Shown here: piece by piece, positions 1-8,294 of the stretch
How the letters are laid out: every line of letters begins with the position of its first letter
Position numbering within the stretch: position 1 is the first letter of the stretch
From: Haematospirillum sp. H4485
GTDB taxonomy: Bacteria > Pseudomonadota > Alphaproteobacteria > Rhodospirillales > Rhodospirillaceae
Assembly: GCF_012102745.1 (NCBI RefSeq)
Contig: NZ_JAAVSY010000003.1
Span: forward strand, 1 to 64,000
Length of the DNA stretch: 64,000 nt
Direction of reading: 5' to 3'
Program-made: the position numbers and the translations under genes
The notes under the pieces: generated by a model
What the model was told of the DNA's origin: nothing
Databases searched by the model: none
What the model saw: the letters and a program-made list of their open reading frames with translations, nothing else

Positions 1-82
1 GTGGCTGATCACCCGTGCGGAGCATTCATTATCGCGCAGCGGGTATACCACAACGCTTACATGTGAGTCGGTTTCAGACTGA
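1..82 (+). CDS. Phage late control protein gpD-like, C-terminal end (partial)
   Basis: Reading from base 2 gives 26 codons ending in TGA at 80-82. The peptide begins WLITRAEHSLSRSGYTTTL and resembles the end of P2-type tail protein gpD, in which a Trp-x-Val/Ile-Thr-x-x-x-His segment is followed by Gly-Phe/Tyr-Thr-Thr. It converges on the integrase stop codon, which it overlaps by nine bases. The rest of the gene lies outside the window. The call rests on a short motif and on the neighbouring integrase, so it is tentative. Confidence 0.4.
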   Translation, partial: WLITRAEHSLSRSGYTTTLTCESVSD

Positions 83-1357
83 TTGCGCGAGAGCGATAAG
101 GCGCTCCAGATCCCGCCGCGAAAGTCGCTTGACCAAATCTTCGACCTGCTCTGTAGGTGTCGTGCATCCAGTCAGATAGTCCGCCCAGTCCTGCATCAAC
201 GCTGTGCGTTTTTCGATCATGTCTCCGCGCCGGTAGGCGGCTTCAACCTTGTTCTTGATTGTGTGTGCGAGCGCCATTTCTGCGACAGCGCTCGGATGCT
301 GGGTTGCCTCGGCAGCCCAGTCCCGGAAACTCGAACGGAATCCGTGCACTGTAAGATGGCCATAGCCCAGGCGGCGCATCATCATCAACATAGACATGTT
401 TGACAGCGGCTTGTTCTGGCGTTGGCCCGGAAAGAGGTACTGGGAGCGGCGATAGTCCTTGAGGGTCTCTAGAAGCGAGACAGTCTGCCGTGCCAATGGA
501 ACCCGATGAAGCCGCCCCATTTTCATCCGTGCTGGCGGGATCGACCAGACGCGGGCTTTCATGTCAATCTCGCTCCAGGTCGCTTGCAAAACCTCATTGG
601 TGCGGCACCCGGTCAAGATACAAAACTGGAGTGCAAGCGCAGACATTGAGGTGTCTTCGCTGTGCAGCGACATAAAGAAGTCCGGGAGATCTTTCCAAGG
701 CATCGCAGCGAAATGGGCCTTGCTGGTTGCAGGGCGCCGCGGCAGAAGATGATCAAGGTGGCCGCGCATCCGGGCCGGGTTCTCGCCGGACCGCCAGCCC
801 CGCGCACAGGCGTAATCCAGAATTCTTTCGATCCGTCCCCGGACCCGACGGGCTGTTTCAGGCTTTGATAACCAGATGGGGGTCAAGATCGCCAAGACAT
901 CGTCAGTTGTGACCTGATCAAGGGCTACTTTACCAATGCGCTTCCTGACGTACGAGGCCAGGGTATTGACCCACTGCTGCTTGTGCGTGGCATTCTTCCA
1001 CGCGCCCATGTGAGCGTCGAGGTATTCTTTGGCGGCGTCATTGAAGGTTTTTGGCGCCGTGGGGGTGGCTTCATCAAGCGGGGCATCGCTCGTGCTGACC
1101 TGCCGGGCTCGCACCCTCAAGGGGTCGATCCCGTCGGCAAGGAGCTTCTTCGCCTCATTCTTGGCAAGCCGCGCGTCCCGCAAACTTACTGCGTCCGCCG
1201 ATCCCAGTGACATATCCCGCCGTACGCCGTTGATCTGGTACCGGAATACCCACATCTTCCGGCCAGTCGGGCCTACCTTGAGCCACAGGCCGTCACCATC
1301 ACCGTACTTGCCCGGAGCCGATATTGACTTTACTTGAGAGATTAAAAGTTTCGCCAT
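74..1357 (-). CDS. Tyrosine recombinase, P4-type phage/island integrase
   Basis: This 427-residue protein integrates and excises a mobile element by site-specific recombination. The N-terminus (AKLLISQVKSI, then GKYGDGDGLWLKV) is the DUF4102 arm-binding domain of P4-type integrases. A core-binding domain and the catalytic domain follow. The catalytic residues are visible: Arg in GCRTNEVL, His-x-x-Arg in HGFRSSFR, a second His in LAHTIKNK, and the nucleophile Tyr in AAYRRGD. The start is the ATG at 1357, which gives the usual beginning for the family; an upstream in-frame start at 1387 would add ten atypical residues. A tandem 12-bp repeat lies just upstream of the start. The gene looks intact. 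Confidence 0.93.
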   Translation of the reverse strand: MAKLLISQVKSISAPGKYGDGDGLWLKVGPTGRKMWVFRYQINGVRRDMSLGSADAVSLRDARLAKNEAKKLLADGIDPLRVRARQVSTSDAPLDEATPTAPKTFNDAAKEYLDAHMGAWKNATHKQQWVNTLASYVRKRIGKVALDQVTTDDVLAILTPIWLSKPETARRVRGRIERILDYACARGWRSGENPARMRGHLDHLLPRRPATSKAHFAAMPWKDLPDFFMSLHSEDTSMSALALQFCILTGCRTNEVLQATWSEIDMKARVWSIPPARMKMGRLHRVPLARQTVSLLETLKDYRRSQYLFPGQRQNKPLSNMSMLMMMRRLGYGHLTVHGFRSSFRDWAAEATQHPSAVAEMALAHTIKNKVEAAYRRGDMIEKRTALMQDWADYLTGCTTPTEQVEDLVKRLSRRDLERLIALAQSV

Positions 1358-1368
1358 GCGTCCAAGCC

Positions 1369-1392
1369 GTCCCACACTTTGTCCCACACTTT
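1369..1392 (-). repeat. Tandem 12-bp direct repeat in integrase leader
   Basis: GTCCCACACTTT occurs twice back to back on the plus strand, 12 bases upstream of the integrase start. It could bind integrase or a repressor. A related sequence occurs at 37792-37812, just downstream of tRNA-Ser. Confidence 0.6.
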
Positions 1393-1531
1393 GGCGTCAT
1401 AGCCAAGCTGGCTTTCTATGCGGGTACGAGCATTTTTTGCAACAGTCTTTCTAAAAAAGACTTATTATTCAAGATAGTGGCAATGATTCGTGGTGGCTGC
1501 CTGTGGCCGAGCCGTGGCCCGGAAAACGGGA

Positions 1532-1545
1532 CTCTCTCTCCGCCA
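1532..1545 (+). other. Probable attachment site: tRNA-Ser 3' end fragment
   Basis: CTCTCTCTCCGCCA is what the 3' acceptor strand and CCA end of a serine tRNA look like; the complete tRNA-Ser at 37645-37734 ends CCCTCTCCGCCA. No complete tRNA precedes it, since a T-arm is absent. It lies about 175 bases beyond the integrase start and is followed at once by a hairpin and T-run, as a real tRNA gene would be. This suits the right-hand attachment site of a prophage inserted in a tRNA-Ser gene whose complete copy would lie left of the window. Confidence 0.5.
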
Positions 1546-1580
1546 TATTAACGCTATAATGCGTTAATATATAATTTTTT
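1545..1580 (+). terminator. Perfect 10-bp inverted repeat followed by T-run
   Basis: ATATTAACGC, a six-base TATAAT loop and GCGTTAATAT form a perfect stem, followed by ATAATTTTTT. The shape is that of a rho-independent terminator, but the stem is AT-rich. It directly follows the tRNA-Ser-like CCA end and may be the original tRNA terminator. The TATAAT in the loop could instead act as a -10 element. Confidence 0.5.
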
Positions 1581-1689
1581 CGCCGAAGAGAAAAAGCGTT
1601 GTCGCACGCTTCGTTGAAACAAGCCAAGCTAGCCCCTCCCAGCGCCGCGCTGAGCGTAGCTACCACCAGAGAGTGACCATTCCTGAGCC

Positions 1690-1809
1690 ACTCCCCCAGG
1701 AAGATGCAAGCTTGAACCTCATTGCGGTACCGCTGGCCAGAAGCTTTTTGAACAGCGGTGCTATGTCTTTTTAGGAATCAACAAGCAAGAGCCGACTGAT
1801 CTCTTGCAT
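1690..1809 (-). pseudogene. Decayed N-terminal remnant of a fourth tandem LuxR-type gene
   Basis: From the ATG at 1809 (leftward), translation gives MQEISRLLLVDS, a stop (TAA), then KDIAPLFKKLLASGTAMRF. This aligns residue for residue with the first 30 or so residues of the intact neighbour at 1847-2563 (MEEIKRFEIVDSYKDVSPLFKKLL), with the stop replacing a Tyr codon at position 13. Similarity fades after about residue 40, near base 1690, close to the prophage attachment region. A GGGGGGAG ribosome-binding site is still present before the ATG. The remnant lies 37 bases downstream of the next intact copy and in the same direction, so the array once had at least four tandem members. It cannot make a functional protein. 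Confidence 0.8.
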
Positions 1810-1846
1810 GATGACGCTCCCCCCGGAGTGGCTCCATCCCCCGTTC

Positions 1847-2563
1847 TTATTTTGATGGTACAGACGTGATATCCATGGAAATTCCAATCATTTTTGATGA
1901 GGGTTCAGGTATCTTGCACGGGACATGGGACCCCAGTCTGTCCATCACATCGCGACGGCAGGCGGCAACGTATCGCTCTGTGACCCCAAGGTAGCTGGCG
2001 ATAGCATCATCAGCAAAGCCTGACAGGGCCATTTGCAGAATCCTGGTTTCGGTTTCTTCCCGGCCATTGGCCCCGGGGCGTCGTTCAGCCCGCATGTAGT
2101 CCTGGAGGAAACGAAAAGCCATGCCTTCCAGGTCAGATTGTTGGTCGTCGCGTATTGCCATTCCCAAGCTTGTAGCAAAGCCGACTGTATAGAGTCGGCT
2201 CCCCACATGGATAGGAATAACCATGCCATCTCGTAGGCCAAAGGTCGCTGCCTCATCAAAGAGGTCTTTGTTCATGGCTCTAACGGCATCATATCTTACA
2301 GTGATATCACTGGCGGGTGCTACATAAGCAAATGGATCAACGTCTTGATACGATTGATCTACGTATCGTTGAACGAAGTCAGCTGGCCATGAAGCGGCAA
2401 TGCATGGACAACCAGTATCCTTTATGACGTCCTCATCTTCTTCCCACCCGAAGAATGCCGCAAACTCGAACCCCATCGCAGTGCTGTTTGCCAGAAGCTT
2501 TTTGAACAGAGGACTGACATCTTTGTAGGAATCCACAATTTCAAACCGCTTGATCTCTTCCAT
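1847..2563 (-). CDS. LuxR-family solo regulator, tandem copy 1
   Basis: This 238-residue protein has an N-terminal autoinducer-binding fold (about residues 20-155) and a C-terminal LuxR-type helix-turn-helix (about 170-212, with ILQMALSG and SYLGVTERYVAAC). In family members such a domain binds acyl-homoserine lactones or other small molecules and controls transcription. Of the six usual pocket positions, Tyr67, Asp76, Pro77 and Gly113 are kept; the position of TraR Trp57 is Phe63 and that of Trp85 is Tyr91. No luxI synthase lies nearby, so it is a solo. An AGGAGA ribosome-binding site precedes the ATG. It is closely similar to the next two genes, showing recent tandem duplication. The ligand is unknown. 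Confidence 0.85.
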   Translation of the reverse strand: MEEIKRFEIVDSYKDVSPLFKKLLANSTAMGFEFAAFFGWEEDEDVIKDTGCPCIAASWPADFVQRYVDQSYQDVDPFAYVAPASDITVRYDAVRAMNKDLFDEAATFGLRDGMVIPIHVGSRLYTVGFATSLGMAIRDDQQSDLEGMAFRFLQDYMRAERRPGANGREETETRILQMALSGFADDAIASYLGVTERYVAACRRDVMDRLGSHVPCKIPEPSSKMIGISMDITSVPSK

Positions 2564-2671
2564 AACGACGGGTCTCCTCCCTCATTCCCCTGAACAATGC
2601 ACCCGGAGATTCCGCTGAATATGCGTGCAGCATACGTTCATGCGGTAAAGCAGCCAGGGTTCCGGTAAACT

Positions 2672-3385
2672 TTACTGTCTCGATGATACCGATGTGATAC
2701 CCATCGAAATTCCAACCATTTTCGATGATGGCCCGTGTACTTCATACGGTACGCGGGTGCCTAGTTTTCCCATGGCATCTTGACGGCAGGCGGCAACGTA
2801 CCGTTCCGTTACGCCAAGGGTTCTCGCTATGATATCGTTACCCAAGCCGGAGAGTGCCATCTGTAGAATTCTGGTTTCGATTTCTTCCCGGCCGTTGGCG
2901 CCGGGGCGTCGTTCAGCCCGCATGTAGTCCTGCAGAAAACGGAACGCCATACCTTCCATGGTTGACTGTTCGTCTTCGCGAATTTTGACATCGCGACTGG
3001 TTATAAAGCTGACGGAATAAAGCCGGTTTCCCACATGTATGGGAACAACCATGCCTTCCCGCAGCCCGAACGCGAACAGTTCATTGAAGAACTCGTTGTT
3101 CATATTCCGGACGGCATTATACTTGACGGTCGTGTCGCTGGCCGGAATCACGTAAGTGAACGGATCAACGTCATGATAGCCATGATCTACATACCGCTGG
3201 ACATAGTTGCCGGGTGTCGACGCCGCAATGCACGGGCAGCCGAGGTCTTCTATGACATCGTCTTCCCATCCAAAGAATGCCGCAAATTCAAACCCCATCG
3301 CAGTGCTGTTTGCCAGAAGGTTCTTGAACAGGGGTGCAATATCCTTGTGGGAGTCCACAATTTCGAATCGCTTGATATCTTCCAT
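2672..3385 (-). CDS. LuxR-family solo regulator, tandem copy 2
   Basis: This 237-residue regulator has the same layout as its neighbours: ligand-binding domain, a short linker containing GREE, and a LuxR-type helix-turn-helix ending RQDAMGKLG. The start is the ATG at 3385; a TTG three codons upstream is less likely. Pocket residues Tyr65, Asp74 and Pro75 are kept, while the Trp57 equivalent is Tyr61 and the Trp85 equivalent is Tyr89. It is the copy most similar to copy 1, including nearly identical C-terminal tails (SSKMVGIS versus SSKMIGIS). A 108-base spacer separates the two genes, enough for a separate promoter. Ligand and targets are unknown. Confidence 0.85.
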   Translation of the reverse strand: MEDIKRFEIVDSHKDIAPLFKNLLANSTAMGFEFAAFFGWEDDVIEDLGCPCIAASTPGNYVQRYVDHGYHDVDPFTYVIPASDTTVKYNAVRNMNNEFFNELFAFGLREGMVVPIHVGNRLYSVSFITSRDVKIREDEQSTMEGMAFRFLQDYMRAERRPGANGREEIETRILQMALSGLGNDIIARTLGVTERYVAACRQDAMGKLGTRVPYEVHGPSSKMVGISMGITSVSSRQ

Positions 3386-3531
3386 AACAACCAAATCCTT
3401 CTGCTTGCCCCTGAATCAGCGCGTCAAGAGCAACGCGCAAAAATTAAAAATTAACGAAACCACTTTGCGAGAACGTACGAGCAAATCCGGGGTATTCGTC
3501 CCTGTTCATTCGAAAGATAGCCTCCTGACTA

Positions 3532-4251
3532 TTATTGCTGCTGTGATGTTGTTGGCACCCTGTAGAGGGGGATGCTGATCATTCTGGACGACCGATCAGC
3601 CTCTCCGCAGATCGTACGACGACTTGCATTACCCAAGGTGTTCCGAAGGCTGGCCGAAACGTAACGTTCTTCTATGCCAAGAAAATCAGCAATCGCTTCT
3701 TGGGTGTACCCGGCTATGGCCATTGGGAGTATCTTGGCATCCGTTTCTTCCCGGTCACCAATCCCTGCTTGTCGCTCTGCTCGCATGTAATCCTGCAGGA
3801 AGCGAAAGGCCATGCTTTCCAAGGCCGACTGTTTGTCGCGGCAAACAGCGATACCCTGACTGGTGCTGAAGCTGATCAGATAAACCCGTTTTCCAACATG
3901 CAGGGGAATGGTCACGCCATCCCGCAGACCAAATGCAGCAGCTTCTCCAAAAAGATCGCAATTCATCCCCTTGATGGAGTCCCAATTTATAGCGCCATCA
4001 CTTGCGGGTGCCAGATAAACCAGTGGGTCAATTTCGTGATAGGCATGCTCCACATAACGCCGGGCAAACTCATCTGGCCATGAAGCCGCAAAGCACGAGC
4101 AACCAGAATGTCGTACAGCAGCCTCGTCCCCTTCCATGCCCCAGAAAGATATGAATTCGAACCCCATACCGGCACTATCTACCAAGAGGTCATTGAACAA
4201 GGGAGCAATGCTTTTTGATCCTGCAACTTCAAGTCGCTTGACCTTTTCCAT
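3532..4251 (-). CDS. LuxR-family solo regulator, tandem copy 3
   Basis: This 239-residue regulator is the first gene of the leftward array. It has the autoinducer-binding domain (FEFISFWG to FRFLQDYMRAE) and a C-terminal helix-turn-helix (IADFLGIEERYVSASL). Pocket residues are Phe62 in place of Trp57, Tyr66, Asp75, Pro76, Trp90 (kept, unlike copies 1 and 2) and Gly112. It is therefore intermediate between the canonical divergent gene at 4662 and the two more altered copies downstream. Its upstream region is the AT-rich divergent spacer at 4252-4661. No synthase gene is present, so the signal may be imported or may not be a homoserine lactone. Confidence 0.85.
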   Translation of the reverse strand: MEKVKRLEVAGSKSIAPLFNDLLVDSAGMGFEFISFWGMEGDEAAVRHSGCSCFAASWPDEFARRYVEHAYHEIDPLVYLAPASDGAINWDSIKGMNCDLFGEAAAFGLRDGVTIPLHVGKRVYLISFSTSQGIAVCRDKQSALESMAFRFLQDYMRAERQAGIGDREETDAKILPMAIAGYTQEAIADFLGIEERYVSASLRNTLGNASRRTICGEADRSSRMISIPLYRVPTTSQQQ

Positions 4252-4661
4252 AGCAACAGGCCCTTTCCTCTCGCTCTAACCCAGCTATACCCGGAAGAAG
4301 ACATTCCACGGTTGTCATGTCTAGCGTATTTTCAACAGGGAAGATACCACGTAACCGAACAAATTCCAGAAAAATTTCCAGAATACAAACATAGCGTGTT
4401 AAATGAATGCGTACATTCAATGGTGTATTTGATTTTTATGGTTGCGCGTCTGTATGCGTCTTTCTTGTGGGGCAAGACGTTCAATTTTCTTATGGGAGCC
4501 GGGTGTCTGTACTTAACCTTGTTGAGCACAGAAGTCGCCTGTGTGCGGCGAAATTTTATCTGGAAAATGTCAATTATGGTTGATACAGTGCCATCGCTGC
4601 ATCGTAAGGATGTGCAGTGTGGCGATACTGTGTCGCTCCGGCTGATGGCGGGGGATTGGTA
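4252..4661. promoter_or_regulatory. AT-rich divergent promoter region between LuxR genes
   Basis: This 410-base spacer separates the leftward LuxR array from the rightward LuxR gene. It is visibly richer in A and T than its surroundings and must hold both promoters. I looked for a 20-bp lux-box palindrome and saw no convincing one. Short open frames in it have no recognisable content. Confidence 0.5.
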
Positions 4662-5363
4662 ATGAACGAAGCAAAAAAAGTTTCAGGCGTAAGGTCGCCG
4701 GTTGGTCGTGATGGAGGCGAGCTGTTTACAGATCTCTGTTCCAAGGCCGGGGATTTGGGTTTCGAGTTTGTCTCGTTTCTGGGCGTTACCGGTGATGACG
4801 AGGCATCAAGAGATATAGGGTATCCCTTTATTGCGGCATCCTGCCCGCCCGGGTGGGTGGATCTTTACAAGGAACGCGCCTATCACAAGGTTGATCCGGC
4901 CCTTTTGCTTGCCCCCGTTGCCATGGGGACGATGAGCTGGGGTGATCTGGATGGTGCAAAGATGGACTTCTTCCGGGAGGCGTCTTCGCATGGCCTGCGA
5001 ACTGGTCTTTCCATCCCTGTGCAGCTGCCGTTGCGGACGTATCTGTTGAACTTTGCCACGGCAAGGAAGGAGGCGATCAGCATTCCCGTCCGGTCCGAGC
5101 TGGAGGGGCTGGCGTTCATGTTCGTCCAGAACTGGTTGCGTGCTTGCCCACAGCAGGAGCCGTCGCCTGCCTTCAGTGAAAAGACTCTCAAAATTTTGCG
5201 TATGTGTTTGCTGGGGTTTGACTGCAGCTCCATCGCTACATCTCTTGGCATGACGGCCCACGGTATCTCGTGGCACCTGAAAGATGCCCGCAGGAAGTTG
5301 CGTTGCCAGACAACCATGCAGGCCTGTGGCAGGGCCTTGTTCCTGGGTCTTATAAAAGTTTAG
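4662..5363 (+). CDS. LuxR-family solo regulator with canonical ligand pocket
   Basis: This 233-residue protein has the autoinducer-binding domain plus a LuxR-type helix-turn-helix (ILRMCLLGFDCSSIATSLGM). Unlike its three leftward relatives it keeps the full usual set: Trp65, Tyr69, Asp78, Pro79, Trp93 and Gly115. The start is the ATG at 4662, preceded by GGCGGGGGA; an upstream in-frame ATG at 4617 lacks a ribosome-binding site. It is divergent from the array, which suggests shared or mutual control across the spacer. It is probably the ancestral or least altered member. No luxI is in the window. Confidence 0.85.
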   Translation: MNEAKKVSGVRSPVGRDGGELFTDLCSKAGDLGFEFVSFLGVTGDDEASRDIGYPFIAASCPPGWVDLYKERAYHKVDPALLLAPVAMGTMSWGDLDGAKMDFFREASSHGLRTGLSIPVQLPLRTYLLNFATARKEAISIPVRSELEGLAFMFVQNWLRACPQQEPSPAFSEKTLKILRMCLLGFDCSSIATSLGMTAHGISWHLKDARRKLRCQTTMQACGRALFLGLIKV

Positions 5364-5556
5364 TTGCGCTTGAGCCGCATCGCCGTGGGTGCCGGAACGT
5401 CTGTGTCCGGCACCGGCGCTTTTTGTCCACCCGCGGAAAGTAATTCTGAAGGTAAGGTTCGTTGCTGTCAGGGGCCTCGACGGACCTTGGACGGGTGGTC
5501 ATTGGCTTGAGGTTGTGGTACCCGTTCAGCCATTGTCTGGCGATGCGGGTTGTCTT

Positions 5557-6981
5557 ATGAACGTTACTCTTTCTGACATAGCAGAACGGTCTGGGGTTCG
5601 CTTTGGGACCAGTGGCGTGCGTGGCTTGGTTGATGCGATGACTGATGAGGTCTGCCAAGCTTATACGCAAGCGTTCCTGACGCTCGTCAAAGATAGAGGC
5701 CGGTCTTGTGATCTGGTTGTCGGTCATGACCTTCGCCCCAGTAGTCCCCGCATTGCGTCAGTCTGTGCCTCTATAGCTCAGGAGGCTGGTTTCCGGGTTC
5801 GCTATGCTGGCGTTCTGCCGACGCCTGCCTTGGCTTGGTATGGGCAGATGATCAAGGCTCCTGTTCTTGTGGTAACTGGCAGCCATATTCCTTTCGATCG
5901 TAATGGCATCAAGTTTTATTGTCCGGACGGGGAACTGTCCAAGGACGATGAGGTGGCCATGATGCAGATGCCTGTGGCGAAGATGGTAACGATGAAACCG
6001 GCTGTGCTGCCAGCTCCGGACACAGTGGTCGCAGAAGCTTATGTGCGTCGGTATGTGGATTTCTTCGGGGCAGGCGCCCTGGAAGGGATGCAGGTTGCCG
6101 TCTTTGAACATTCCAGTGCGGCGCGTGATATCTTGCGGGTCATTCTGGAGGCGTTGGGAGCCCGTGTTCTTTCCATCGGCAGGACAGACAGTTTTGTGGC
6201 CATCGATACCGAGGCTGTCAGCCCTGCTGATGTGCGTGCTGCCCGCGAGTGGGCGCAGAGCCTGGATTTTGATGCCGTTGTTTCAACAGACGGTGACGGT
6301 GACCGGCCCCTTGTCGGGGATGAGGGGGGTAACTGGCTACGGGGTGATACTGTTGGTCTTTTATGTTCCCGGTTTCTTGGCGCTGATCATGTTGTGACGC
6401 CGGTCAGCAGCAATACGGCCCTGGAGCACTCAGGTTGGTTTAAGGCGATAACACGTACGCGGATTGGGTCGCCTCATGTTATTGCAGCCATGCAGCACGA
6501 TGCGGCTGGACAAGGCATATGTGCCGGATACGAGGCTAATGGCGGTTTCCTGCTGGGAAGTCGTATCGTTTATGAGGATCGTGTTCTTGAGCCATTACTG
6601 ACCCGTGATGCCGTTTTGCCGATCGTGACGCTTCTTGCTGCGGCGCGTATGCGCGGGTGTTCCCTCTCTGCTTTGATGGCTGATCTGCCGCAGCGTTTTA
6701 CGGCCAGCGATCGTTTGCAGGAGATTGATCCAGTCCGGAGTTCGGCTCTACTGGATGAGTTGCGGAAGGACGTGGATGGTTTGTTGCGTTATCTGCCCCC
6801 CGATTGTGGTGCCGTTGTCCTTGTTGACCAAACAGATGGGCTGCGTGTGACGTTCTCCTCGGGTGATATCGTGCATTTGCGCCCTTCGGGCAATGCACCG
6901 GAGCTGCGGTGTTATACTGAGTCCGGAACCCCTGGTCGTGCAGAGGCTCTGTGCCGTTTCTGCCTGGAGTCGCTGTCGTGA
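5557..6981 (+). CDS. Phosphomannomutase/phosphoglucomutase family enzyme
   Basis: This 474-residue alpha-D-phosphohexomutase interconverts hexose 1- and 6-phosphates for sugar-nucleotide synthesis. All four active-site signatures are seen: the phosphoserine loop VTGSHIPFDRNGIKF (variant of TASHNP), the metal loop DGDGDRP, the sugar loop EANGGF, and the phosphate-binding loop RPSGNAPELR. The start is the ATG at 5557 (MNVTLSDIAERSGVRFGTSG); the in-frame extension upstream does not look like the family. The stop overlaps the GTG start of the epimerase gene, so the two are translationally coupled in a surface-polysaccharide operon. Mannose versus glucose specificity cannot be told from sequence. 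Confidence 0.88.
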   Translation: MNVTLSDIAERSGVRFGTSGVRGLVDAMTDEVCQAYTQAFLTLVKDRGRSCDLVVGHDLRPSSPRIASVCASIAQEAGFRVRYAGVLPTPALAWYGQMIKAPVLVVTGSHIPFDRNGIKFYCPDGELSKDDEVAMMQMPVAKMVTMKPAVLPAPDTVVAEAYVRRYVDFFGAGALEGMQVAVFEHSSAARDILRVILEALGARVLSIGRTDSFVAIDTEAVSPADVRAAREWAQSLDFDAVVSTDGDGDRPLVGDEGGNWLRGDTVGLLCSRFLGADHVVTPVSSNTALEHSGWFKAITRTRIGSPHVIAAMQHDAAGQGICAGYEANGGFLLGSRIVYEDRVLEPLLTRDAVLPIVTLLAAARMRGCSLSALMADLPQRFTASDRLQEIDPVRSSALLDELRKDVDGLLRYLPPDCGAVVLVDQTDGLRVTFSSGDIVHLRPSGNAPELRCYTESGTPGRAEALCRFCLESLS

Positions 6982-7931
6982 GGGTTCTGGTCACAGGGGC
7001 AAATGGTTTTGTCGGGCATGCACTGTGTGTGGCCCTTGCTGCATCGGATCATTTTGTGCCCGTTCCTGCTGTTCGTCTGGACGGGCAGTCCGTTGCCGGC
7101 ATTCCGGCTGTTCCCGTCGGGTCTATTGATGCCGGTACTGATTGGTCCCATGCCTTGGCCGGGTGCGACGCGGTTGTGCATCTGGCGGCCCGCGTTCATG
7201 TTATGCGGGAGCATCATCCTGATCCTTTGTCCGCTTTCAGGGATGTGAATACGCAGGGAACCCTGGCTCTGGCGCAGCAGGCTGTACAGGCTGGCATCAA
7301 GCGTTTCATTTACATCAGTACCATCAAGGTTTCCGGGGAAGGTCGCGAGGCAGAAAAACCCTATCGGGAAGATGATCAACCAGCACCTTCTGATGCTTAT
7401 GCCTTGTCCAAATGGGAAGCAGAGCAAGGACTACGTCGTTTGGCTCTTGGCAGTGGTATGGGATGGATTGTGATCCGCCCGCCGTTGGTCTATGGACCCG
7501 GGGTCAAAGGCAATTTTGCCACTTTGATGACGTGGTTGCAGAGGGGGATTCCCTTGCCTCTTGCCTCTGTATCCTGCAACAGACGCTCCATGATTGCCGT
7601 TGATAACCTTGTGGATCTGATCGCCCTGTGCTTGGTTCATCCAGGTGCAGCGGATCAGCTGTTTCTGGCGGCAGACGGGGATGATGTCTCGACAGAGGTG
7701 CTTCTGCGATCTCTGGCTGAGGCTATGGGGACGCGTGCGCGCCTGTTTCCTGTTCCTGTTTCCTGGCTGCGGTATATTGGCCGTTGTATAGGGATGGGAC
7801 CGGCTGTTGACCGATTATGCCAGTCTCTGACAGTCGACATCTCCAAAGCTTGCTCTGTGCTGGGATGGAGGCCACCTCTTACGCTCCGGCAAGGTTTGGC
7901 ACGTACTGCGGCCCATCCTGTGGAGAGGTGA
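6978..7931 (+). CDS. NAD-dependent sugar-nucleotide epimerase/reductase
   Basis: This 317-residue extended short-chain dehydrogenase starts at a GTG overlapping the previous stop (GTGA). The Rossmann NAD-binding motif GANGFVG is at residues 7-13. The catalytic triad is present as Ser-Thr in YISTIKV and Tyr-x-x-x-Lys in YALSKWE, and RPPLVYGPG is typical of UDP-hexose epimerases. Overall it resembles the WbpV/Gne group acting on N-acetylated UDP-sugars in O-antigen synthesis. With the phosphohexomutase it forms a short surface-sugar operon. The exact substrate is inference. Confidence 0.85.
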   Translation: MRVLVTGANGFVGHALCVALAASDHFVPVPAVRLDGQSVAGIPAVPVGSIDAGTDWSHALAGCDAVVHLAARVHVMREHHPDPLSAFRDVNTQGTLALAQQAVQAGIKRFIYISTIKVSGEGREAEKPYREDDQPAPSDAYALSKWEAEQGLRRLALGSGMGWIVIRPPLVYGPGVKGNFATLMTWLQRGIPLPLASVSCNRRSMIAVDNLVDLIALCLVHPGAADQLFLAADGDDVSTEVLLRSLAEAMGTRARLFPVPVSWLRYIGRCIGMGPAVDRLCQSLTVDISKACSVLGWRPPLTLRQGLARTAAHPVER

Positions 7932-7939
7932 GGTGTCCG

Positions 7940-8284
7940 ATGACTCGTCGCCACCAGCTTGAGCAGGCTTTGTCCCTTTTGGCTCCCACCCTTCCACAGT
8001 GGGAGAAGCAGGCTGTGCTGGATCATGCCCAGGATTCACCGGGTTTGCGGCGGGGATCGGTTCAGGCTGCGGCTTGGCTGTCTTTGGTGGCTTTGGCCCG
8101 TCATCATTTTACAGACTATGATGCCTTGCTTGAGGACGGTTACAGTCGTGATGCAGCACGTTCCATGGTTTGCGGGCAACTCAATGCCGTGCTTTTGTCC
8201 TGGGGTTGTCGCCGCACTGTTGGGGAAGATGATCCCGCTTGGTCGGCGGATATATCTTCATCCCGGTCGTCGCGACCGGAATAG
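7940..8284 (+). CDS. Small conserved protein, possibly DUF2293
   Basis: This 114-residue protein starts at the ATG at 7940, eight bases after the epimerase stop, and is probably the third gene of the same operon. The segment RHHFTDYDALLEDGYSRDAAR followed by NAVLLSWG recalls DUF2293 proteins, which carry a His-Thr-Asp-Tyr-Asp segment and a final Leu-x-x-Trp. No catalytic motif, signal peptide or membrane segment is visible. The function is unknown. Confidence 0.6.
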   Translation: MTRRHQLEQALSLLAPTLPQWEKQAVLDHAQDSPGLRRGSVQAAAWLSLVALARHHFTDYDALLEDGYSRDAARSMVCGQLNAVLLSWGCRRTVGEDDPAWSADISSSRSSRPE

Positions 8285-8294
8285 GGATGTCATC

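Noticed and set aside
4252-4661. Possible lux box in the LuxR divergent promoter
   Set aside because: No 18-20 bp palindrome of the expected form could be seen.
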